A stretch of 64,000 bases of DNA, taken from Tanytarsus gracilentus. Taxonomy: Eukaryota; Arthropoda; Insecta; Diptera; Chironomidae. Of this stretch, positions 14,578 through 28,200 are shown piece by piece; position 1 is the first letter of the stretch, and every line of letters begins with the position of its first letter. The notes under the pieces are model-generated. The model had not been told where the DNA came from and made no database searches. It saw nothing but the letters and a program-made list of their open reading frames with translations. The stretch covers positions 4,610,501 through 4,674,500 of the forward strand of contig JAXRKN010000045.1 in NCBI GenBank assembly GCA_038502055.1. Direction: 5' to 3'. The position numbers and the translations under genes were made by a program.

Positions 14578-17500
14578 GCTAACCGCAAACATACAAGCTG
14601 GTAAATAACGAAAATATTCAGGAAAAAACTTTTTTCATCAAAATAAGTGCAAAAAAGAGAATTGGCAGATTTTTAATTATTTTAAAACTGTTTTAGTTTC
14701 ACTCCGAAAATTTTGATTTGATGGCAAATAAAAAGTTTCATTTGTAGCCAGGAATAAAAAATGCTAATTAACTCGCAGCATCATGGCTGGTCACTGACAG
14801 AAACTCATCAGTGTAAATGCATTGTGGATGAGGAAATATGAAAAGCAATTTGCGAGTGTTTAATTTTCCGCTAAATTAAAAATGACGAGCAATTAAATTA
14901 ATCAAGCCAGCGTTGATGGCGATCAAATAAAGAAACACATCGAGAGTCGTGTTAATTTTCACTCACTTTCGATGCCTCGAGGATTATTTAAACCTCGTTT
15001 ATTATTTATTTGCGGTTCTTTATGCAAACCTCGTTGAAAAGATATTTTTTTTCACTCGCCAGTATTTGTTAATTTGTTGGCGGAATTTTCCGATCAATAA
15101 ATTTTCCCTAGCATCCAATTTGTGCTCAGCCAATTGAGCAACAATTTTTTCCACTTAACCGAATAAAAATGTCAAATAAACTCCACATAAATTAAGCTTA
15201 ACTCATAATAAGCGGAAAACTTTCGAGCTCAAAGAAAAAAATCCCTTTTCACCTCGTGACATTTTCACCCTTGCCGAAAAAAATGTTTATCCACCTTTAT
15301 GCTACATTTAAGCTTTATTCGCTTCGGGAAGTGTAAAAAAAATTCAAACGTGAGAATTCTCAAAAATGTCACAGAATTTTTTTTATTTCTTATAATATTT
15401 TTTTAAAGACCATCACATCACTTCCTTACAACGCCCCTCCACATTTTACTAAGTGAGGCATCATAATGTAAATTAATCATCGAGAATGATTTGGGGTGAA
15501 CTGTTTGTCAAATGGATGATCTCACTAAAGTGAGAGTAAAAAAAGGGTTGCTGTAGACACTCAATATCATCGGTTGACGTTCACAAATCCTTTTTCGGAA
15601 AAATAAACTTTGTACGGAATTTTTTGTCTCTTTTCACAAAAAAAAGTGTCAGAGCGGATTCTAATTTGGGACTGGTGAAGAAAAAAAGAGTTCGAGGCGA
15701 TTTTACAGTTTATCAAAAAGGATCTTCGAGATTATCTCGAGAGCTATGATAAATAAATCAATCTCCATTAAATTGACATACATTTTCCGCTAAATTACTT
15801 TGCGTTTTTAAAAGAAAAGTGTCGTTTGAAATCTCAGCAAACAAATTTTTAAGAAAATCAATTTATTTCGATAAAAAATTGTTCGCATGTGAATACGATG
15901 GAAAATCAAAGGGAAGAAAATAATCAACTGAATCAAATAAATTCAAAACTCTCAGCAACTTCAACTTTGCCCTAGTAAGTGAACTAAATCATTTAACATG
16001 TCAATTTATGTTTTTTGTGATTACTTTTAACGAAATTTTTAAATTTAAAAATAAGATTCTAAAAAAGGAAAATTATCAAAGTAAGCGAAAAAATTTGGGA
16101 GAAAAATTGGTATTTTGTAAAATTTAAAATGACATTGATTTATTTTAAATTCCAAAAAATTTATCCGACAAATTTTTCTACAAAATAAAATATTTTTATT
16201 GCAATCTCAAATTTTTCACTCTAAATTTTTTATTTACAGCTCCACAGTTTGCAAAAACCGAATAAGGGACATAAAACATTTGCAGGAGAAGCAATTTAAA
16301 CATGAAATTAAAATGCTTGAGGCAATGCAGCAGACTGCTTACGATCAAGTTCGCTTTCACAGGTTCGCTGAACTGTTTTATGTGTGTTTGATATTTAACA
16401 GCGTCCATGAGAATTCCCGCGCTAGTAAACATTACCATTGCAATTTTGACGTTATGTAGCAAAGCTTTTAGGATATAAAACGCACATTAGAACTGTGTAC
16501 ATTGCTCATTTCACTTATTTTCCAAACCCACAGGACATTTGCTATCACCACACTTTGGCCACCGCTACACAATCGAAAAGAGCTTGAAATGACAATGAAG
16601 AAATTTTACCGTAAACCTCAAAAACATTCCGAGCGCATCAATTTTATCATGAAAAATGGAATCGAGTGAAATTTTCTGTTGCGTAATAAAAAAAATTTGT
16701 GTGAACGAAATTTTTTTATCCGCTAAATTTTTTCAAATATCAAAAAAGCAAAATCTGCTAAATTTTTGCAATCTTTTACTAATTATCGTCATTATACATC
16801 TTCGAGCAAGTCATGAAACCCTTCTTTAATATGCATTAGATAAGTCGACACTGGTCATTAGTCACTCATTTAATTTCTTGCTAGTCTCTGAATATCTACA
16901 ACTCTATTTCCTCGCTCTCTCTGGTTATTTTCATGCTTGCCCTCCACGTTCATTGCTAAATAGTAAATTGATCAGCTAAACAAAGGCAAAACGTGACTTT
17001 TGTACGTGATCCATACGGTGAGTGTGTGTACGTAGGGATGTGGGTTAAATGGGAAAATCTCTCTCGACAAATTTATAGATTTTGCGGCTCATACGGCGGG
17101 GATGGAAAAGTGGAGAGAGAGAAGAAACTTTTGTGTGTGCATAGCCTGTATCATTATGTGATTGTTGAACGACTTGTGAATGTAAGTTTTTATGTTTCTT
17201 TTCTTATTTTGCCCCTTAATCAACTTGTATCGATTTTTATAATGGAAATTACATGCTCATATTGTGTTGAAGGTTCAATAAACCTTCAACTAATAATTGA
17301 CAGAAATTAGCAAGATCTTTAAGCCATAAAAAATAATGGACATGCCTGAGTGAGAGAATGGCTCGTACGTGATTTCCCATTATGAACGTTTGTGCGAGGG
17401 TTAAAGAATCATTAAGACACATAATTTTCTGTTTACATTCCAAACGATAACAATAATAATGTTCGATGAGATGTAATTGTGTAGAGGATCGAAAGACAGG

Positions 17501-20500
17501 TGCGAGTGCGGGCAGATAGAGATTAATGAAAATTTATTTAACTAATTATGCACTTTGTGAATATTAATTGCTTGCTCTTGTTGCTTCGGAGAAGTTTAAA
17601 TATTGTGGAAATATTTGTGTATGAATTTTTGGTTTGCCTTCATGTTAACCTCATAGGTCCGACAACTAAGGCAAAATCACAAAAAATCATGGAATTATTT
17701 TTTAAATTAGAAAATTAAACCTTAAAATTATTTTTAAAAAATACTTGAATTTTTGGCAAATTTAAATAAAAGAAAAATCATCGCCCACTCCAATTTGTTG
17801 AACTTCTAATTTTAAAGTGATCTAAAATCGCAGACAAGTGATTTCAAACTTTTCAAGTCTCCTCGAGAAATCGAAATGTCAATTTTCTTCAGTAAATTCA
17901 TATTAAATTTCCACAAAACAAATTCCTCAACTTATTTCTCATTAATTTTATCATTTCACGTCATGCTCCACAAATTGACTTAGTTTAATTTAGAAAAGCA
18001 TCAAGCGAAAATAGATTTATGGATTTTATCTCATATAGTAAAGTTGTAGCACAATGTTGCTGCTGTATTGTTATGGCATTATCCTCTCCTCGAAAATGAC
18101 CCAAAGCTATAATTCTTTTTTCATTCACTTAATCGTGAACTGGATACCTAACGGGGATCATCATTAAATAGTGAGAAGGTTGTTGGATGAGTTATAATGT
18201 TGTAGATTGTAATTTTTAGAGGAAGAGTCATAAAAAGCTCTCGATTAGTGAGCTGAGGGATTTTTGTTGTGGTCTACATGTAATTTAATATCCAAACTTT
18301 AAAGTTAATTATGGTTCTATTTTTACAGTTTTCTGCTTTTCATCAAATCAGTTCGATATTAATTAATTCCATTTTAATTCCAGTCCATTAAAAGCTGTCA
18401 TGACATCAATTTCAATTATTGGCAATTACGATGAAGCAATAAGGCAAAAATTCAATTTCTCTGGTATCAATTTTCAAACCTATCCGATGAAGTCTATCAG
18501 TCAGTTATTTATGGAATTAATATTCATTAAAAATTCATCAAATTTTAAAGCATCATCAATTAATGTTTGCGAAAAATGATGTAATTAATTCTCATCGTTT
18601 GAGTGCGAAAATTGATTTTAAATTGACTGATTAACGAGTTAATTTCTTCTCTCTCGCGGATAAATTAATTAATAGACCAAACAAATTAATTGAAGCAAGT
18701 TGAAAGCAACATAAAAAATTTCAGAGTTTTCAGCTCTTGAAAAAAAATAAATAAGAAAAACTTTCAAACGCTCTTTTAAAATTTTTTCAACTTTATTTTT
18801 ATGAGTAAAAGTTTCGACTTAAAACATTTCCTTCAATGAAAAATCTTCCTTCAATTGCACTTGAATTAATAACACATTTATATTTACAGATAGACGATTT
18901 TGAGTAGTTTGAAGTCGAAGGTAAGCGATTTTCTCTCTTTTATGATGCTGATTTTCATTTCCAACTAAATAACGAGACTTGCTGATGATGATAAGACTTT
19001 TATGATTAAATTTACATAAACGATGCATCAAATTCAATGATTTTCTTTTTCTCGATGATTATCGTCGAGAATAATTTATTTCTCTCGATCTCTTTGAAAA
19101 TTTAACGAGATATAAAAAATCGAAATGAATTTTTTTTATGAATATGATTTGATTAAATTGATCTGTTTGATGAACTATAAAAAATTGCAATGTGATTTTA
19201 AGGCAAATTTATTAGTTTTATAAAATCACTAATTGAATTATTGATGACAGACAAAAAAACTTTTTATTTTTTATTGAAATTTATTGTTATTCAAAATAAT
19301 TTTATTTTCTCATTTTAATGCTCACAAAAAAATATTCATAAAGTAGTGACTCATAATGCATAATTTTAAAACCCTTAAAGTGAATTATGATTCACATTCA
19401 TTGCGATGCAAGCGAGTCTTTATTTCCTTGAAAATTATTTGATTGATTTGACTTTGAAAACAATTTAAATTTTTTTTAACATGTGGCTGTTTCTTAACCC
19501 AGACCATGAAGCATTAAAACATAAATTTGTCTTAATGACTTTCAATCTCTAATGACATAAAATTCCAAGTTATTATCTTCACTCAGTCCCTGACAAAAAC
19601 TTCCTCTAAAAATTTTATCCCTCATCAAAAAGCATTTCATAAACTAAATTAAATTCTATGAGATTTTATCTTCATTTTTCGGGTGGGTTCATGAATAACA
19701 ATCTAAAGCTTAACTGAGAGTCTCTCTCTAATAGTTCTGATGTATAAAATCTCTAAATCCATTTATAAATTTATTATGGCAGTCGTAATATGAGTTAAAC
19801 TATAATTATGTTTGTCATCATGCATCCGCCATGTGGCTGTCTTTCCATCAACCTTTTAAAACAGTGTACCGGTCATTGTGATGAAAAATTCCATAAATTT
19901 TTTAGCTCTTGAAATAAATTTTTAGAATGTGTGTGTGTGTGTAAATGTTTTCATTTAATCTCCCAACTTGGTTTTGTTTCTGTTTTTATTTCGCGGTAGC
20001 TTTGAACAAACACGAAATAAAAATTAATGTGAAAGGATTTTCTGTTGCGAGCATTTTTCAGTGGCACTTGAAAAAAATAAAAAGGATACGCTGAGTGAGA
20101 GAGAGAGAGTTAGGGAGGATTACACAAAATTGGATATGACTGATGCTGAATGCCACTTTGTTACGCTTAGTGTTTTTTGTGAGTAGTACGCCAATGCTGC
20201 CGTTCGTCTCACTCACTTTACCTCATTGTGATTTATGAGATTTCGTAGGATTATTAGAGCGAAATGTTTGTTGTATATTACGAATGATGATCCGGTTAGT
20301 TTGAGAGGAAGATCTGGCAACGAAAAAAGTTTTCTCCATTTCCTATCATCTGTTTTACCTTGGGGGATGGTTGAAGGTTGTGTTACGGGTGGGAATTCAG
20401 AATGAGATTGTGGTTAAGCCGTTGAAATTAATTGGCAGTGCAAATTTTAATGAATTTTTTTCTGTGGTTGAAAAAATCAATAAAAATTATTAAGAGCTTT

Positions 20501-23070
20501 TCGAAAGCTTTTTTTAAACAAGATTTTTTTTTTTTAATTCAAAACTTGGTTCATACCCTTTACTTTAACAATCTCTCATCTTCATAGACAGTTAAGTTTT
20601 GTATCTCATTGTAGCACAAAAGAACACGGAGAATATTGCACAAATGTTCACGATGGATAATAATTGCATTTTAAGGAACAAAAGGGAAACTACACAGGAT
20701 CATAACAATTTCCAAATGCGCTCTCATCAGCGTGTTTTCCGGTAGTAAATAATATTTTACTCTCGGCTGCTCTTTGAACAATAATCCTCATTATAAGTTG
20801 AATTTTAATACAAGTAAAAATTCAATAAAAATAGAATAGGAAAGAAAAAGAAGATTCTGAGGGCAACAGAGGACAAAATTGAAATTTTGTTTGCAGAAAA
20901 GATAATGAAAAATTGTGTTTGACAGTAAAATTTCAAATTTTCTATAAAAAATTTTGTGCTAAGTTAAAAAATTTATATTAATTTTTTTCGGAATCAATTT
21001 AAATTCTATTTTACTTTCAAGCAATTTACAAAAGATCATTTTGAACGACCTCTTGAGATTTAACAAAGACTTTCTTAATACCAAATATATTGAAAACTGA
21101 AAGAATTCTCTTCATCTTGTCACAATGCACTAAAGAATTTTGTATTCAAGAAATTTTTCCATGCAATTCTTTTATTCTCGAAAATAATGTGCATTTAAAA
21201 GCTTCCCACAATCCTTTGAGTGTCTCTCAATAATCCTCCACATTATGTCAACATCTTTCTCCTCAAAATTGAATGAAAGAAAGCTCGAATGCAATCATGT
21301 TGATATGAGGAACATTTTTCAAATATTGACTCATTTTGTCGAGTGGCTGCAGCAGCATGAACAGCAATACGGCTTAGAGTACGGATGATTCTTTATAATG
21401 TGAAATTTGTGTTGAAAATATTTTGCGTAAAATTCCCATGTTGAAGCTGTTTGGCATCCATCTCTTCAGATGGAGAGAAATTACGTGTCTAAACTTTTCC
21501 TCTTTGTTTTGCTGTGTTTTGTGCAGGGCGGAAGACAAGGGATGAGGAATTATATTTTTCTTAAAGATCAAAACTAAAATTTTTATCTACTTCTAGTTAA
21601 TTTAAATTAAATCCACTGTTAAATCCCCGATTTAATCTTAAACTTTGAGTTAGATTTAAAAAATAAATTTTATTGACAGTCCTTGATAAACCTTTAAAAA
21701 ATAAGGAAACTGCCTGATGTATGTTCCATCGGCAGTGTGAGTCGAAACGAAAAAAAATGAATCCATCAATTTCAATTCCTTTCTCATTCTTCAGTTGAAT
21801 TCTCATGGCAACAATTCTCGAAAACCGCAAACTTTAAAACAATTCGCATACATGTGAATGTGTGTGTGTGGAAAGCGGCGAGGATCTGACAGCGGCATTT
21901 GAATCTTGCTTTTACACCGCGAAAAACAATGAAATTTTTCTCCTTTCGACCTCGCTCAAATTTGCCGAGCAGCTTCGTTCGCTTTTGTTTTGCGGTGACT
22001 TTACCTTTACCACACCGAACGGAAAAGTGTGTGACAGCTGAGTGTGCAGAGCGATGTTGCGTGAAGCAAAAAAAATCTCATCTCATAATGCCACCGACGA
22101 CGATGCTACGGCTCAATGTAGTGTGAAATCTCTCGCGAGATTTTGACATCAAATTTTCATTCTTCATGCCATGTATGGGAAAGAAAACAAGTAAAAAGCA
22201 TTTCATGCTGTTACATGTGAAATTGATGCCGCGGTTTTACATCTAATCTAATCACATCAACTTCCAAGCAACAACGAGATACGTTTTTGTGTGTGTTTGC
22301 GATAAATCATGTAAGAGGCTCGGTTAAGATGATGGAAATAGGCAAATTCTATTGTCTATATGTTGTGTGGAGTGTGCAAGCCACAAGTTGATGGCGGTGA
22401 AAACTTTAAGACGTCTTTTGATGTCGATGGAAAATTAAGGGGTTAATCTTTGTTGTTGTTAATTTATGAATTAATTTTATAATATAACAAAAAAATTCTA
22501 AATTCTAAAAAAGATTAAATTCAAAAATATTTCCTCAAATCCTCCACGGCCACATTTGACGTGTATCAATATTAATTCAAACAGATTTCTGTCACGCTCA
22601 GAGGTTATGTCAACAATCGTCATGTTACGTCAATATAAATTTATCGTAAAATTGAAAATTCTGTCTGGCAAAATAAAGACACAGAAAAACACCAAAAAGA
22701 TTTTCTCTTAATGCATTTTCGTTTTCCTCTTCAAATAATCCTATTTTGCGTGTTTGCAGAATTTTTTCCTACCGTAAGCACCTCGGTGTCATTTGAAGCT
22801 TCTAGTGATGCCGTATGGTGTCGAGAGAAGATTTTAGATTTCATGAATTATTGAAAAGGCTTTTTGCACATTTGTCGAACTGAAAATTGAACAGATTGTT
22901 TTTGTGTTCACGACACATATGAATGTTTTTTCAGTAATTGAAAGGCTTCCAAAAATTTGAGTTTGATGTATCGTTCTCACATCAAGCAGTGTGAAAGAAT
23001 TTGTTCTGAGGTTAAGATCAATCATAGGCTTTAAACTGTGTGGAATTGTTTAATGTCCATTTTCTTTTTG
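14578..23070. other. gene-free stretch with one odd open segment
   Basis: No supported gene was found. The segment 16199-16462 is open on both strands (86 and 88 codons) and follows a TTTACAG acceptor-like sequence; see findings. Patches near 20.1-20.4 kb and 21.85-22.14 kb are less AT-rich than their surroundings. Short (GT)n and (GA)n runs occur near 19.93 and 20.10 kb. Confidence 0.5.
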
Positions 23071-23200
23071 AGGGTCATTCATAAATTACGTAACACTTGC
23101 GTACTTCATGAGATTTTTAATTTAAAATTACGTCACACTTTAATGGCACTGTAATAAATAGTAACAATAGAAGCGAATGACGTAATTTACAATCGACCCT
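23071..23200. mobile_element. short MITE related to the 3.3 kb copy
   Basis: This 130-bp element starts AGGGTCATTCATAAATTACG and ends with the imperfect inverse GTAATTTACAATCGACCCT. The TAAATTACGT core and the G-rich tip are shared with the element at 3283-3405, while the interiors differ. It is non-coding. Confidence 0.55.
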
Positions 23201-25202
23201 GTCTAAACTTTGAAATGCGAAAGCTCAGTGACGGTTAAAAATATTCCAGTCAGTTCGTGTTGCATAAGCTCCAAGCAACATTTAAATTTTAAATAAGTCC
23301 TGAAACTGACAGGTAAGAAGCACAAAAACAAAAACCATATGAAATATGCCAACAAATGCTATATTTAATCTTTTTACCCCCTCCACAAGTCATGAGCAAT
23401 AATAATTGTAATGATAAGAGGGAGAAGAAAATATGAGAATAATAGAAATTAATTAATTGCAGTAAGGCGTGATGAGCATGACAAACGAAAATCTTCCGAG
23501 AACAAAAAAGTTTTCCAGCCAATTAAAGCCTCGAGCAGTCGCTCATACCCACGTTTCCAATTGTTATTTCAAAGATTTTCGATTATCGCCAAACTAACAT
23601 TCTGAATCAATTAATTAGCAGTGATTGGATCATAAGAGAAAATTTGTTAGAAACTCCAATAAAATGCCTTCCGGTATCTCTCATCCAATTTTCTGCTTTT
23701 TGTTCCAAAAATTATGTGTCTGTGTAAATGAGAAAAATTATCATGAAAATTTCTTCGCCCTTTCCTCTCTCGTCTTTTATTGCGTTGAGTTGTGCATGTA
23801 CACACGTATATAGGAATGACTTCATGTTTATTTATGCCACTCATGGGAGCTGCTCATAAGCTCATGCATATATCGATGATACGCTTTTAATATGTGAGAG
23901 AGATTGAAGCAGGAGCGTTAAATCGAATTTTTGGAAGAATTTTTTTGCATGAGTGTTGAAAAGGTTCAGGAAAATTTAACGGCTTTAATATTTTGATTTT
24001 TAAAGTTAAATGTGATTAAATTTAGTTTTTTAAAAACTTTATTAAAAATCCGTTAAGAAAATATTCGAAAAGTCAAGACACAATTTTTTTATTCCAATAT
24101 TTTTAACTGTTTTTTGGAAGAAAATTTGTTAGTTAACATAAAAACTGAATTAAAATAATTTGAAAATTTTATATCCGTTAAATTATTTAAAATCTTTAAT
24201 TTGCATTTCATCACCTCTGCACCTGCACCTGGAGACATTATTGTAATGGCAATTCGATAAAAGCAATTGTTGAAGTGAAAAGGAGCTGAAAGAGATTTTC
24301 ATTCTCGAGAGCAACATACACACACACACTTTCAATGTACGATGATAAAAATCTGTCTTTTTTCCTTTCGAGTTGAGCCAACATCAGCACTAAGTGTGTT
24401 GAGAGAGTGCTAAATTCAATTTTCCTTTTATCATTCGAATCGAATTATTTTAATCGATAACACAACACTCTCCATCTGTATTTTGTTTTGATAAGGGCAA
24501 AGTTTTCTTTAGAATTCATCTTCTCGCATGCCAAAGAAGGAAATGGAAACTCTTTCGACTTTAAATTGAGCTGCAGTGCGATTGTAATTAAATAAAAGCT
24601 GAAGAAAACTTCCTTCAATCGGAGAATTTCCCTCGAGGTGCAATCACAAAAGAAATTGAAGTGAAAATGACCAACACATGAGTTTATGTGTATTAAAGAA
24701 GTGTTTGACGACAGTACTTGAGGCGAAGAGAAGCTTAACAAGCACTTGAGAAATTAGATAATGGAAGTGAAGTGGAAGAAGTTTTCGAAAGCTGTCCGAT
24801 ATCAGAAGTTATCATATGAAAAAAGTTCGTACTTAATACTCAAGAGGGAAATCTTATAAAATATTTTTGAAGTGGATATCATAAAGTTTTTCTAATGGAT
24901 ATCAGGATGAGATTATTAATATCGAGACGTGATTTTGATACGTTTGAAGTGGTTAAAATTTAAATATTTGAGGGGTGACAAATACGACTTTTTTCATATT
25001 TTTTCCTCTCAGAATTTTTAAATATTTATCAAACGTTGAATTGAATTTCAAACAAGTAAGCTTATTTTTTTCGAAAAAAATTTATTTCATTACTAAATTG
25101 CACTTTTAAATGCTGAAACTCTCAAATCCAACTTTTTACTATAATCTGTCCTCTCTTATAACTAAAAAAAGTGTATTGTAAAAATATAGCTTCGAAGGCT
25201 GT
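23201..25202. other. 3' flank of the takeout-like gene, nothing identified
   Basis: The sequence between the MITE and the takeout-like stop codon is AT-rich. Open frames here (such as 24445-24741 minus) show no recognisable domain. A short (AC)n run is present near 24.31 kb. Confidence 0.5.
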
Positions 25203-28200
25203 TTAATCCACGATGAAGAAGTTTCGAGGAACATTTTTCAACAGTGTATTTGCAATTCCCGTAAATTCTGAGCTCAACTTTTTCTGCAATTGCGGTTGCA
25301 TGGCTTTGAGAATTTCATGTCCATTCTCCTTCAGGAAGAGATTTGTGGCGTCAGCTGGAAAATGTAGGAAAAGTTTTTCCATTACTAAAAATTCATTTAC
25401 AGCAGCCGCCGAGAGATGGTTTAAAACTCTCGAAAATTTCAATTATTTAATTAAATTCTTTTTTCACTCACTCAAAATTTTATTGTTGTTGAAGATTTTA
25501 GCGACATTCAATCTTGGTTTCTTCACATTGAGATCGAGCACAAGACTATCGACTCGGAGATATTGCTTGTCCGATTTCATGAATGTAGACATTTTTCCTT
25601 TAAGGTCTGCAGTGACACCGTCTATTTTAAATAATTTAATTACTTTTTAATTTTCACTCGAATAAATTTGAGCTTACCAAAAACTGCATTAAATTCACCG
25701 CCACCGGATGCAGGAATGATGATCAAAACTCCACTGCTTGTGTATTTTGCTTTAATCTTAAGTTTTGGAATTGTCACAACAGCTTCGAATGGACTGTCAC
25801 CCTCGCCCAATCTTGAAAAGTTTAAAACTGGTTAGAAAAAATCTTCAATGTCAATTAGCAAAAATTTATAATCACTTTATCGTCTTAACGGTGAAATTTG
25901 ATGCGCCAAACACTTCCATGTCCTTGAGATTGATGCGATAACCGTTCGGTCCACCCGTTAATGCCAATGAAAGTGAATCCATAATGAATGGTTCAACTGA
26001 GGGCATCTAAAGAAATAAAAAAAATACTTTAAATGTGTGCTAAAGACCTTGACATTGACCATTAGGTAATGAATGAAAAAGTTACTGCATGTAAGTCGTT
26101 AAACACACAACGGTTATGAATCACGTGAATGTCATGCCGGCATCGTAAAAAAATATAACTGACCGCTTAATAAATTTGCTCACAAATCCGTTCGTTCACA
26201 CTTCTTTCGCTGTTACTCATCTCAGCGGGATAAAAAGAGCTTTTTATTGTTTAATTTGGAGCTGAACTTGAACTTAATTTCTTTGAGCTTAACTTCAGTG
26301 AAATAAATTATTTTAACATTGAAAGCTGATTTAATTTTTTTAAGTGAGCAGATTAAAAATTACTGAAATTAATTACAGGAAATTTAATAATAATTATAGC
26401 TCCGCTATATATTAATTTTGGATTTTTCCAAAACCAGTTTTCGACCCCTAGTGCCAAGACATTACATTGTGCAATATCTAAACATTTAAATGATAGACCT
26501 AGTCAAACCCTATAAACTGGCTAAAACAGATTTGAAATCGGTTGATCCTACGAGGAGTTAGAGCTATTTAAGTCATCTTACTTTCTCCTTTCTCTTTCTC
26601 CTCTCTTCTTTTGTGCCTTTAAGGTGTGTTGTTTGTGGTTGGGTTTTGTGTTTGAAGATATTTTTTTGGTCCGACCCAAAGGTGGTGAATTCTTATACTT
26701 CTTTTTTGGTTGTTGTGTAATTGATCAGGATTTTTTTTATGTATTTGGGGGGTGCTTGTCTTTTAGAAAATGGCTTCTTTGTCTTACTTTTGTGGTATTG
26801 GATTTTTTTTGAGGAATGTCCTCTGGTGGCTGGAGTGCCCTAATTCCATTTTTCAGTACTATGGCTTCATGTATGTCGTTGAACTCGTCATTGCATCAGG
26901 AATTGATTGGCATTGATGAGTTTTGATGAATGTCCATCATGGCCGGCCAGGAGTGCCATAATGTCCATTTTTCAGAACTATGGGGTACTAATCTAAGACA
27001 GCGGAGCTATTGGAAATGGCAACGCCGTTTGCAGACCCATCTTGTTGTTTTGGGTATTTGATAAAAAAAATTTAAATGTATTAATTTTTTAATTTAAAGT
27101 CTTAGAAAAATTGTGCTGTAAATTTACTTTCAAGAAAAATTATGACGCAATTTTTTTTTCTAATTACAATAAAAAGCTTTTTTAGAATTAATTTTCTGAA
27201 TAAACTTTAATGAAGATATTTAAAGCTCAATTACAGCAAACCCAAATTAACCTTTAAACATTTTAAGTCCATTAAATCTTAAAAAAGGTTTAAAATTCAC
27301 CCATAAACTCAACCATAATGAAGGCGAAAAATCAACCCCGCTGATGAATTGCATTAGATTTTTTTAATGTTGTTGAGCTTTAAAAATATTTTCGCCTCAA
27401 TGCCAGCATCGAAATTTTGAGAGCATGCGAAAAAAAAAATGTTACGTCAAAGGTGAACTTGAAAACTGGTATGCAGATGGAATTTTATTATTCGAATGTC
27501 GTTAAATACAGTATTTGAGTGCGAGATGATTATCTTGTTAACACATTTGGTGGACGCTCTTGTGAATTCATAAAATTGACACTTACGTAGATTTTTAAAA
27601 ATTATTAAATATTTTTGAGCAACATAAAAAATAATTTAACGAAATTTTAAATGAACTTAATCATTAGCTTTAACACTCCAAAAGCAATTTTACCGGAAAA
27701 CTGGCAAAAAATGAAGTCCTTCGATGAGCGAGATAAAAAAAGTTCATAAAAATGGAATTTTTTGCGATATGAATATTCAGGAAATTGAAATCGTTAAAAG
27801 CGAGCGAAAAAGTTTTGGTGACAAATTTTTTATAGATTTTTTCCCCATCGACCGGACGTCGGATGGATGGTCAATGTCGATAAGGTGAAATGAAAAATTG
27901 AATTTGGTACCAACCTGAATCTCTGCTATTCCGCTCTTCAACCACGGCCTCAAATGATGCAAAGCACCCTTCAAGCATTCTACGAGCGCTGGATCTGACG
28001 ATTGGCATTGCTTTATGTACGGTGCTGGTGAAAAAAAAGAGAGTTCAATTTAATTTAACTGCACGATGCGAAGATTAAAAATTCTGTGGCTCAAAAAAAT
28101 AATTCATGAATTTCAATTTAACATCATCATCACTATCTGACCGCAAATGTGCATTCGCCACATTTTCAACGCCATCGCACGTCATCAACATTTTTCAATC

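Noticed and set aside
25355..25442. LNHLSAAAVNEFLVM extension as coding in the takeout-like gene
   Set aside because: Skipping it by one intron (25355-25471) gives the family-typical KILTDATNLFLKENG junction.
25213..25650. 145-codon plus-strand frame over the takeout-like gene
   Set aside because: It is antisense to confirmed exons 5 and 6 and the intron between them; the minus strand explains the sequence with matching splice phases.
26624..26812. 62-codon frame in takeout intron 2
   Set aside because: It lies inside the Helentron-like repeat and has T/G-biased low-complexity composition.
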